A DNA stretch of 64,000 nt from positions 744,001-808,000 of the forward strand of contig BLZA01000017.1 in the NCBI GenBank assembly GCA_013423385.1, in the 5' to 3' direction. Of the stretch, positions 23,526 through 34,300 are shown piece by piece. The notes under the pieces are model-generated. The model was given only the letters and a program-made list of their open reading frames with translations, was not told where the DNA came from and did no database searches. A program made the translations under genes and the position numbers. This stretch comes from Naganishia liquefaciens (Eukaryota > Basidiomycota > Tremellomycetes > Filobasidiales > Filobasidiaceae). Within the stretch, counting starts at the first letter, position 1, and each line of letters begins with the position of its first letter.

Positions 23526-26003
23526 TCCGCGTGAAGAGAGTCGGTCAGTCTGATGTTATGAGGTTAGCTTCGTCCTATCTTTCAAGATGATTCAAGTGTT
23601 TTGTTACAGAACAAGCAGCTGAACAATCTTTTTTTATTTTCACCAAGCCAGCAAGCTGTTGTTTGCCAGTTTTACCAGCTGCTATACCGATCGTTTCTTC
23701 AGCGAGAGTACGAAAGGCGCTTATCGTTCGCAGTAAATAATAACGAGAAACGCAGGATCTCGTATTCCGCTTTGCTAAGCTGGCAAGCCCCGCTCGAAGC
23801 AGCTCGGTCAAAAGGCTGGCATGAGAAGCGCGGGAAAATGGTGTAGAAAGTTGGAGGAAAAAGCCCACTTGTCAGGTGAATATCCGAGAGCCGCGCGAGA
23901 CGTAATTCAAGCTACAACAACTGCCGTAACTAGGTGGTAACTGTAGCAATTATGGTATGTCACAGAGCAGCTCATAGATCAATAAAGCTTGTCACAGCCC
24001 ATCGCAAGCCGTGACCACATGTCACCAGCTATGTTTCTTGCGCCTGCCATTGGCTGAGCTATGTATCGTTGGTATCGCAGGGTTATCCTGCTGGATAGCC
24101 GGGCTGAAAGCCCAGCTGATGATCAGCTTGATAATCTCTAACTAAATAAGTCTGTATGTTGTGTAGGTACTGCCCTGTCGCGCCCGATCTCTCAAGCAAG
24201 CCCCAGATCTCTGCTCTATGAGCTGCTCAGTAGCTGCTATGATGCAGCGTCTTAGGCTCTTTGGTGCTCCCTGAGGGCCTTGCATGCAATTACGGCTGCG
24301 GTAGCTGGCTGAGTCATGGATGTGATCCTTGCGACCTGGACCTCGCTCGAGCCTCCTTCTCTAAAGCTCGCTCCTGGTCAGCAGTTTTACAGAGTCACGC
24401 CGGAACCGCACACACTAGGCTGGACAAGCGGGCTCAGGGGGGAAACTAACTGGATGCACCACGGCGTGACAGCCTGTCTGTCACCGTAAAGCTTACAACC
24501 ACGACGACAGACAACAGAATACTGTGCAGCAGCTTGTACGGCTTTCTGTATGGATAAGGCGCTGTACCTGATTCGGATCCGAGCCTTGTACTCTGGTGTC
24601 TCAGATTGTCTGACGATGCAACTCCAATTGAATCCTCTAAGCCAGTCGGCTTTGAACGCTGCTTGGGGAGAAGCTGAATTGCCTGGAACTGGGAACTGGG
24701 CGTGCATGGACCCGGCACTTTCCCGAAGGTGGCTCCCCACGGATCGATGAGATCTGTCAACCAGGTTAGACGATCGACCGTTACCGCCGAAAAGGGTACA
24801 AATTAAATCTGAAGAACTCCTCGTCATCGGGTGAGTGCTGTGTGGCTGTCGAGGGACAGATTGTAGGCCTCACCACAGCCCGTACGCTCGTGTTCGCTCG
24901 CTTGTGCCTTGCACGATCGCATTCCTTATACTCTCACGCCTCCTCATTCGATCGCTGTTCCAGGCGAACGAAGCACCGTAGGGCAAGAGCTGCTTGAAGA
25001 AAGCTGTGGGAGGCGGCTGGAACTCTGAGCTTGGCTAAGAGTCTTGCAAACGTTGTCGAGCCGTGTGTCCAGTCATCACTTAGCCATGCTCATTTGTTTC
25101 AAAGCGATTTCTTCAAGGAATTCTACCCAGACTTGGCCCCTCCGCTGACCTTCTCCTCCTCGGCCTCGGTAAATCTTCCTGTGGCTACAGAGGTGTTTCG
25201 CTCGACGAGGGAACACCTGACTGCGGCACCGCTATCTCTCGTTGGCCCCGACTTCGCTTCGCGAACTCTACGCTTGTACGATGAATTCCAATGCCGGGGC
25301 TTGCACGGTTTCGAGAGCTCGAACCACCAGCTGACCCTTTCGATGCGCAGATAGCTGTAAAGAGCTACTTACCCAGCAACTCGCTCTGCAGCAGACTTCT
25401 GTATGTCCAGCAGTGCTCGTCATTCATAGGTCTTGCAGTACATGCCTCGGGAGAATGGACGATCTTTGCGTCTAAACTGTCCGGACGGAGAGAAGGACCA
25501 GCGTAGGATCTGTGCGTTTCGCAGATCCCGTCACTGATTTCCGGAAGTAGCTTCGGGTTCTCAGAACACACTCGGCTTCGTCTCCAAAGGCGTCCCAAGG
25601 GGCGCTGCTGGAACTGTAATGTACCTGTTCCGCCGACATCAAAATTGTGGTTCAAGGTTTGCCCTCGAGGTTTCGACTAACATGTAGTCGCTCAACTAGC
25701 TGCGCGGGCTGCGTAACGCCTATGCCATCGACGATGATACAACAACAGGCCGCATCAGCCTGGAAAGCTGCTGATATATATGTTCCTTGACCTTTCGACG
25801 ACAACTTTGTAAGCTTTGCCTCCAAACCATCCTCATCGTGCCTGCAAAGCTTACATCTAGCATCTGCTTCCACCTAGGCCTAGCCCAGCACCCATACAGG
25901 AAGGCAACTCTTCACTTCTCATTCAAAGCTCCTGGAGACGGTAACAGGCATAGAGTGAGCAGGATTTTGCGCCTTGTCGACCTCCGTCAAGAAACGGCAC
26001 GCT

Positions 26004-28066
26004 ATGGCCCTGATCCAATCAGCTCCTGCGCCGCTCTTCAATGCAACGGGGATGCCGATCATGCATCATGTCAACCCGACGCCTTTCGACTCTTGGGCAC
26101 CATACGCTTATAACCGACTTGACTCATCTTCTGGACACTATCAAGCGCCCCCTCACCCAGCCCCGATTACCTATCCTGTTCATCAGACTGCGAGTAATCT
26201 TGCTCAGTCAACGGTCACTCAAAGCTTTCCAGGCTCACAGCCTCAATTGCCGCACGTCACCCTCAGCGAAGACGGTCCCTCATCGTCTGACATGGCACAG
26301 TACTCTCACGACCCGACGAGTGGCAACTTCATTCATTACGCGCCTCAGTATATTGGGCCGGCATCAGAGCCAGCACGCCCACCCGCCAGCACCCCTCACA
26401 ATCACGTCAACAATGCATCTCACCTCAGCCCTCTCATGACGCACCAACCTTTGTCGCATGCTCGCGGTCCTCCCATGTCAGCTCAAGCCGCTCAGCCGAT
26501 TCAAATCCAAATGCCAATTGCCATACCTGATGCGATGAATGGATACTCAACGCAATCTCTACCAGACATGCCCTTCCGGACATCCGGCGCATCTGCCCAT
26601 GATCTCAACTCGCCACCTGCGCCCGTAATGATGATCGCGGATGATTTGGTTGACGGTAGGACCATGTACCAATCTACCGATCGAGCGCCACCTCGATTCG
26701 GCATCGATGCATCACGGGTTCCCCTGTCTCCTGGGAAAAATCAACAAGGCTGGCCCCTAGACGGACATCGCTTGGACACGGCGTTTGCGAGTAAGTCCGT
26801 GCGACAGTAGCAAAACCGCCAACGACTGAAGCTAAATACATCGCCTCAAGTGGTGCCGCAGACTCCGCTGATGGAGACTTCAGTCATGGCCATCGAGGAT
26901 GGTGGCTGGGAGAGCCAGGAACCTGCCCGTAAGACCGCTCGAGCTGTTATCGCAAACATGACAGAACAGGAGAGGGTAAGCCGCAGCCTATTATTCTTCG
27001 ATCAGGAACTGACAGCGGCCATTCATTTGAACTTCAGCTGGAGCGTCGGCGAGAACAGAGTGAGTTTTCGCATTTCTCTCAGTCGTGGCTTGTCACTGAT
27101 ATGCTATGTGCTCACAGACCGCGTATCGCAAGCCAAACTCAGGAAAACCAGAGACGCTCAGTACGACAAGGTAAGTCCAGTGGTACACAATGTAAAAGCT
27201 TGAGGTGCAATCAACGTCTCCGCTACCTAGGTCGTCCAGGAGAGAAACAACCTTCAGGAACGCTATGATCAGTTGCTACTCTTGTACAACCGGGTCACCG
27301 CTGAGCTCAATTTCTTCCACGACAAGGAGCTGATGGTAAGTCATCTCAAGCTACTTATAGCGTGCCAGCGTCTTATCGCTCGTCTTGTTTCCGCTTTCAG
27401 CGATACAATGCGAAGCGCGAACAGAAGGGAATCTCTCCGTATGCCTCTTTCGAACACCTCGTCAGTGTAGAGAGCGATCTCGCCAGCCAGATACTTTTGA
27501 GGCAAGAACAACGACAACAAGAAGACCAGGAGCGCGCAAAAGAACCATCGCAACAATCCGGAGAACCACCTCTCGATAAGGACTCGCAACAGCAGAATAC
27601 GCCGAATCGCCGATCCAGCGATGAGCATTCCCAATCTGCGGCATCGGAGCAGATGGATCGGCCTATCAGCAGTAGTGGCACAGACACTTCCCTCACCAGT
27701 GTCCCGGCTTCGCAATCGACAGTCAATGGTGCACACGCGGAGGCAAGCCCGTTCTCATACACAGTGTCTTCGAGCGCACAAGGTCCTGTAAGGCGAACAC
27801 CAGCCGTTGCTACTAAACCATCGGTCAGGCGGCGAAAATCTAATCTGGCCAGCCCTACGAAAAAGATTAACAAGCGTCGTCCAACTAGCCAACGATCCGA
27901 AGATACTGCGACCGCAGACTTGTCGAATTCGATGTTCGCGATGGCTGTTCCTTTAGCCGACTTTGGACAGCAGACTAATGCGCAAATGCACTCAATGTCA
28001 GCACCGACGGAGGGGACGGGATCTTACTTTATGGCCCAAGCTCCTCTCTCTGGTATGACCAGATGA
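26004..28066 (+). CDS. bZIP transcription factor
   Basis: Nuclear DNA-binding protein. Exons 26004-26790, 26851-26975, 27038-27059 (22 nt), 27118-27170, 27231-27335, 27401-28066; 585 residues, phases close. The basic region spans three junctions and reads RRREQNRVSQAKLRKTR: N and R are eight apart, as the bZIP consensus demands, and QNRxxQ resembles the Yap/Pap1 type. Heptad positions after the basic region are V, L, L, V at +18, +25, +32 and +39 from the Asn, in register for a zipper. Flanks are low complexity: Pro/Ser/His-rich before, Gln/Ser-rich after, with a second basic patch (SVRRRKSNLASPTKKINKRR). Start: ATG after a short 5' UTR; an in-frame non-ATG extension was ignored. Targets unknown. 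Confidence 0.85.
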
Positions 28067-29742
28067 TTCGCCTGAACACCTTTGCAGTTCTGATTCAATG
28101 GTCAGTGTGTCTTACCTTGGGTCGCCGATGACGTACTTATGGATCGCTACTGCCAACAGTATCCAAAACCAAAGACTTTGATATGACGGACAATCACCAA
28201 TTGTATCCATACCCGCTTTCTCGCGCTTCGCTTTTGATCTAGCTTCTTGTCGATTGTCGAAACATCGACCTGGCCTACGCTGCGACTGTCAATATCCCTT
28301 GAGACTGTCAATATCCCTTGAGATTGTATGCGACCTCGGCTCATCACATATGCGAAACCCATAATCGTTCACATTTGCCGGCTTTTGACTCAGCTGTCTG
28401 CTTCGCCTGAGCGTCTGCCATTCGACGCAGGATAATGGACACCCCCCCTCTTTCGTATATGCATTCTTCAGACTTTGATCCTTGACGCGTATGTCGTGAC
28501 TTCATGTCAATTCCTTGCAGATCATGAAAGAACTCTCAATAGGGGTCGGAAGTGGATCCAGGAAAAGTCAACACCGAGTGGCATCCTATGCGTGCATCTC
28601 TCGATACGGCCACGACATTTTTGCATACTTCCAGAATGCAGCTCGAGAACCTCACAGTCAACTTGACGAAAGCGTTGCTACTTAGCATGTCGGAGGCTTG
28701 CAGCACTGCAATTTGCACTAATTTCGGCACGACCGAAGCTAGTTGTCACCCCTTAGGGCCTCTTTTCATACACGCAGGCGGCTAAGAGCAGCTCTAAGAG
28801 CACTCCTGATAAGAGGCGCTAGCAGACTTGAATTGGCAGGTGAGGTACCGATTGAGCGGATCCCAAGCTTTTCCGAATGCAAAGCTAATGCAACATGATC
28901 TATCATATTGAAAGACCAGCTCTTCCAATTTCGCAAATATTATTGCTGCAGAGATCTGGCAACCGTGTTCAGAAGGAGAGTAGAGAGGGGATGTCATGGG
29001 CTGAGTCAGCAGCGGTCCCGTCCTAGCGGGTTCCCATCATTTCATGCATGCCATAGTACTGCCAGGATACAGACTTTACGACGCCGAGTTCTGCTCCCGG
29101 ACTCTGTAACCATTCGCCAAGATCTGCGATCTGCATCTGATCTGCATCTGGACAAATAACGAAACGGGGCATGACGGCAACTAGCCCTCAGGAATTACCG
29201 CAATCGGCCGGCGTAGAAACATATGTATACATATACGTTATACGTTGTGTATGGGTAGTATTTACAGACTGCAATTCGAGAGGGCGGCTAGCAGGCGCGT
29301 CTCAGTCACGGATCCGGTCAGCTCTTCGGACTCTGCCTTGAGCCAGCTCTTCAGCGGGTCTCACTAACGGAGCATTTCCTAGTGTTTTCCACTTGGCTAG
29401 CCTACTGGGCTCTGGTCGGCGAGGGAAATCATGCGGGACCGCACGCTAAGGAGATTACATAAGAAAGGTTATAGTAGCCCTGAGCGTTTCAGGGGTAACT
29501 AGGCCCGTTACTTGCCACTGCTCGAGCGGACTTGCCTGTTTGAAATCACAAAACGGCATAATGTCACCCAAGTCCGCGCTTGGGCTCTTAGACTCGCTGC
29601 GAGGAAATACGTGAATATCTACCGAGCACCGCATCGACTTCTGTTGAGCTATCGTCCTGTCGCCTCTCGATCCGCTCACGAGGAGACGTGGTTGCAAAGG
29701 CCAGAAAGCTAGCCGGTCAAGGCATTAAGAAGTTGTCAGGAG
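28067..29742. other. 1.7-kb gene-poor region
   Basis: Between the bZIP 3' end and the SWAP gene. Contains a perfect 19-bp tandem duplication (28284-28321) and short AT/GC simple tracts near 29125-29155 and 29218-29250. No supported gene. Confidence 0.55.
28284..28321. repeat. 19-bp perfect tandem duplication
   Basis: gactgtcaatatcccttga occurs twice back to back, and the next bases begin an imperfect third copy. Intergenic; consistent with recent slippage. Confidence 0.9.
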
Positions 29743-31111
29743 ATGACTGGTCAACCCAAGCGTCCGTGGGAAGCCTTTCACCACTCCTCATCTCACGATT
29801 TCCCCGGCTCACACGGCCGTCGGCAGCAAGTGCATTCAGGTCTATCGACCGACATCGACTTCAGCGTGTCGGCGTACGAAGCGACCTTGGTGTACGGACA
29901 AGAGGCATTTGCGAAAAAGTTGCGACTGACAGAGGATCAGGGTGGACATCTGATACGATGGACTGGCGCAGATTGCGGTACGCCTGAGATGGGACAAGCG
30001 GTCGGACAAGGAGAATCAGAGGTGTGGATCGATAGGTACGGCGTGTATTTCTCTGTCTTGCTGCAACGACAAATTGTCAATCTCGATGACATTCACCTTG
30101 ACATCTCCATCGCAAGGCCGTGCTGCCGATTCAATGCAACCGCAATGAAAGGATGACTCTTCGCTCGCGGTTTCTTGCTCATTTCCTTGTTTCGAAAAAG
30201 AAACAGATGGCTAAATATGGGATCTTATAGATACGATATTCTTCACCTACTCCCAACTTTGCCGCCCAAAGATCTCAAGGTCGGCGCAAGTTCGCCATTC
30301 AGCTCGACAGGCTGGTCAGAACTGCCTTCCGATGCTGAAGACACGTTCTTCTTCTCAGGAGATGAGGGCGATGATTACGAGCGCGGTAAGAAAAGACGAA
30401 GACTGGAGGCCGGACGGGCGGAGAGGCTGCAGGCAATGAACTTAAGATTGGAGCAAGAGGCTGCGGATGAAGATAGACTCCAAGCATCGGATAAAGGAAA
30501 AGAAGTCGTATGGGGAGGGCACGATGAAGAGGTTGGTACCGTGGAATTATAAGCGCCGTTCAGCCTAAAGTTGTCTCGTCCCGCAGCCACCCAGCGCTAT
30601 CAAGACTCTCATGATGCACACAGCAAAGTCTCTACTATCGTCTCCGAATCCCCAAGTTCTAGAACTTCGAATATTAACGCATCATGCGGGAGATCCGAGG
30701 TTCTCGTTTCTCAAAGGTCGTTACAAAAATACTTGGGAAGCCATCAAGCGTGGCGAAAAGCCAGATCTAGATGCGGGAAAAAGCAAGGGCGGTCTGGGTG
30801 GATTGATGGGCGAATACGGAGACAGCGACTCCGATGACTCTGATGCAGAGAAGGGTAACCTAGAGCTTCCAACACCGCCGCCATTGCCCCCATCCGCACC
30901 GCTGCCTGATGAAGAGGATCTTGCATCGGGCCAGAATCTAGACCCAGAAGCAGTTTTACCAGATCAGGCGGCTCGGAGCGGCGTGGAAAACGGCTTGGAG
31001 GACGGCGATAAAGATGCAAGGGCTCGGATGTTACGTCGAGAAAAAGCGCTGGCGTGGATAGCTGCGCGACGACAGACCGGGCAACAAAGTGCAAGTCGAG
31101 ACTCTGTGTAG
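29743..31111 (+). CDS. SWAP-family splicing regulator (SFSWAP/CLASRP-like)
   Basis: Nuclear pre-mRNA splicing regulator. Exons 29743-30035, 30231-30531, 30587-31111; 372 residues. The N-terminal SWAP (DRY_EERY) domain shows LVYGQEAFAKKLRLTEDQG, HLIRWTG and WIDRYDILHLL, matching the family's VFGYA..., HLIPWMGD and LIDRYD blocks. An acidic/basic stretch DYERGKKRRRLEAGRAERL follows. A SURP-like module covers about residues 200-250 (MMHTAKSLL, ELRILTHHAGDPRFSFLKGRY). The C-terminal part is acidic/proline-rich (TPPPLPPSAPLP) and ends in an Arg-rich helix. Intron 1 is 195 nt, about three times the local norm, and lies exactly inside the IDRYD motif; family members in animals control their own splicing, so this may be regulated. 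The ATG at 29743 is the first reasonable start. Confidence 0.85.
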
Positions 31112-31347
31112 GCATGATGACCTCTATGCCATAGATGCTGTGAATTAGGCATAATACTGAATTCCTCCATTGCAAGACTTGTCAACGACTTGGCTTGTCA
31201 ATCCCAGCGTGAGAATCGCGCGACGTGCAAACGTCATTACGCGCTAAGTAGTGACGTGGGCGGAGTCGAGTCGTCGACGATTCAGCCCATATCGGTGACA
31301 AGAGTCTTGGTGTGTGTCGGGAAAGGCAACGCCTCATCCTCGCCATC

Positions 31348-34300
31348 ATGCAGAACCAGTACACAGGCTATGGCTCGCCTTATGGGGCCATGAACCCGCA
31401 ACAGACTGGCTTCATGCAAACCCCGGGATTCCAGGGAATGCACGGCGCGATGGGAATGAATGGCACCGGCGTCGGCATGCGATCCCAACCCACTGGAATG
31501 CCTTCCGCGATGAGAATGCAGTCTCAGCAGACTGGTATGCCCTCCATGGGCACCGGCATGGGCATGTCAAGCATGAATACGGGGGCCATGCAGCCGATGA
31601 TGACGGGAATGCCGCAGCGACCTCAACAAAGCGGCATGTCGAATTTCAGCGGAATGAGCAGCGGGACTGGGTTCTCCAGCTCCGGTATAGGCATGTCGTC
31701 TCAACCGACTGGTATGAGTAACACCGGGACCGGCAACACCAACTATTCGTTCTTGAATGGACCTCCGCCTTCGTCAGCGCTCGGCGCGGGTATGGCATCG
31801 AGACTGGCTCCACAAATTACCGGATATCCTGGAGCGTTGACTGCGCAGCCTACAGGCATGCCGCACGATCCTCGACTCCAAATGATGGCAGCTTCACTCA
31901 TGCCGTCAAACGTGAATCAGCCCTTTAACTCTTCCGGAAACATGCAATTCGCACACCCGCTTTCACAACCGCTGCAGCAATCTTTTCAATCGCTGTTATC
32001 TAACCCCTCAGTGGCAACACCCAAAGTACCCTGGACACTAAGTCGACAAGAGAAAAAGGACTATGATCAGATCTTCCGAGCATGGACAGGCGGTGAAGGC
32101 GGAGGATTCATCGAAGGAGACATGGCACAGGCAGTGTTTGGCCAGTCAGGTCTAGGTCGTGAGGATCTCATGAAAATCTGGTAAGCTCAACGGTGCTGCC
32201 ACTATCTGATTATCTTGCTGAGCTCCGCCGGTACTAGGAACTTGGCTGATATCAATAATCGCGGAAAGCTCAATTTGCCAGAGTTCCACGTGGCGATGGG
32301 ATTGATCTATCGAGGTCAGTGACAACCAACTGTGACCGTTCACGACACTCACAACTGCTTCTAGCGTTAAATGGCAATGAAATTCCGGATACCCTGCCTG
32401 CGGAGCTCATTCCGCCCTCTATGCGGGATATCGATTCAACCGTCGATTTCGTCAAGGATTTGCTTCGCAACGACAACTCTAGCAGAAATACCCCTGATAT
32501 CAATCTTCCCGGTTCTTATGCCAATCGTACTAGTGCTCACAACAAGGAACGAGACGCGACCAATTACAAGCACGATGATGCTCGAGCCTCTGGATACAAG
32601 TCTTCGGCGCGACACCTGGATCGACGGCAGGTCCGTTATGAGGGCGAAGACGTGTCTTCCGAGCTTGACAGTATCAAGCGTGACCTCGCAAATTCCTCGG
32701 CTGTACTGGATCGCAGCGCCGACGAGTTTGCGAAACGCACAGAGGAGGACGAGCGACTAGAGCAGGAACTGGATGATCTCAAGTACCGCGTGCGTAGAGT
32801 CAAGGACGACATCGAATACGTATCGAGGGGAAAACGAACGCCCGAGAAGGATGAGGAGAGACGAAAGCTCGAGCGAGAGTTGATGTTCCTGATGCACGAG
32901 CGTCTGCCCGAGGTGGAGAAAAAGATCGAGGAACGGGAGGAGAGGAAGCGTCAAGAAGTTCGAGACGGCATCCGTGCGAGGGACAAACGCAACGAGACCC
33001 ATGGCCGATATGATCGATACGACGGAGGTCGGCGTTCAAGCTTTGGCACAGAAAGGGAGAGATTCCGCGACGACGATCGCGGCTACATAAAGTACGAAGA
33101 GCGAGATCGGGACCGCAACGGGCGAGATAGCAGGGATAGAAGCCGAGACCGCTACGACTCTTACGACTCACGCCGCCCTTTATCGCCTCCCGCTCGAAAT
33201 CGATCACCTCCTGCCGTGCCCGCCGAACAACCGAAGTCGGCCATCACTGCGCCGCCTCCGGCCCCACCCGCTCCCACAAGTACCCGCACATCGGCATCTT
33301 CTACCAAAAACATGTCTCCGGAGGAACGAGCGGCTTTCATCCGCGCTCAGGCTCAAGAAAGATTACAAGCACGAATGCGAGCACTCGGCATGGTTGTACC
33401 CGAAAGTGAACCCTCGGCGCCAACAGTCGATAAATCCGTCGAGGAGCGAATGGAGCGTGAAAAGAAAGAGGCCGAGGAGAAAGCAAAGCAGGCTGAAACA
33501 GAGCAGGAGGAGCGTGAAGCCGCCCGCAAAGCTAGATTATTACAAGCTTCGGAGGGCTCTGCCACTCCATCGGCACCCGCAAAACCGTCCGCATCTGCGG
33601 CACCTCTCAAGTCTTCGATGAAGAAAGCGCCGGCTCCTCCGCCTCCGAAATCGCGAGGTGCTCCTGCTACGCCTGCGCCGGCCGCAAACCCTGCGCCACC
33701 TGTATTGTCTGCCGAAGACGAAGACTTGCGCGCACAGGAGGAAGCGCATCAGAAGGCAATGGAGGATCGTCGCGCCCGACTTCAGCGAATGCGCGAGGAA
33801 GAGGAAGAAGCGCAGCGAGCTGAGGAGGAGATGCTCAAGAGAAGGCAGCAGGCGACAGCGCGAAAGGTTGAATCGCCTGCTCCAGTCGCGCCCGTTGCTC
33901 TGGCCGAACAGGCTTCCGTTCCGACACCGTCGCTGTCTGCTGCTGTCAAATCTCCGCCGCCTGCCAGTGCATCTACGAACCCTTTCCATAGACTGCATAA
34001 CAGCGGCACCTCGACCACATCCCCTCCTCAAGCAGCTTCGACCGGATTTAATCCATTCTTCCGTCCGCCCGTGCAATCGGACCCTGTACCAAAAGCGGCC
34101 GAGCCTACTTCAAGCCAAGTTGAAGAGGAATCGGCGCCGCCCCCGCCCCCTCCGCCGCCGCCGGCGCCACCGGCAGCAGCTCCGGCAGCGGTCACACGAG
34201 CTCCAAGTCGACCGCCTCCGGCTGAGGAGGAATGGGATGTCATTAACGAGAAGAACAACGATTCCGATGACAGCAGTGATGATGACGATTACGCTGGGTC

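Larger units (their letters stand above)
22133..26003. other. 3.9-kb gene-poor region
   Basis: The longest stretch without a convincing gene. It begins with the GMPPA 3' UTR and ends with the bZIP promoter. Inside are isolated coding-like pieces (22348-22662, about 23339-23525, about 25031-25500) that do not join into a recognised protein. No tRNA B box, terminal repeats or transposase motif seen. It may hold a lineage-specific gene, decayed genes or a non-coding RNA; the sequence alone does not decide. Confidence 0.5.

Noticed and set aside
24100-24200. possible RNA gene from hairpin-rich sequence (agctgatgatcagctt)
   Set aside because: A few short palindromes but no known RNA family signature or promoter boxes.
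22133-26003. transposon or virus-like element
   Set aside because: No terminal repeats, target-site duplication, transposase, reverse transcriptase, integrase or capsid motif could be recognised.
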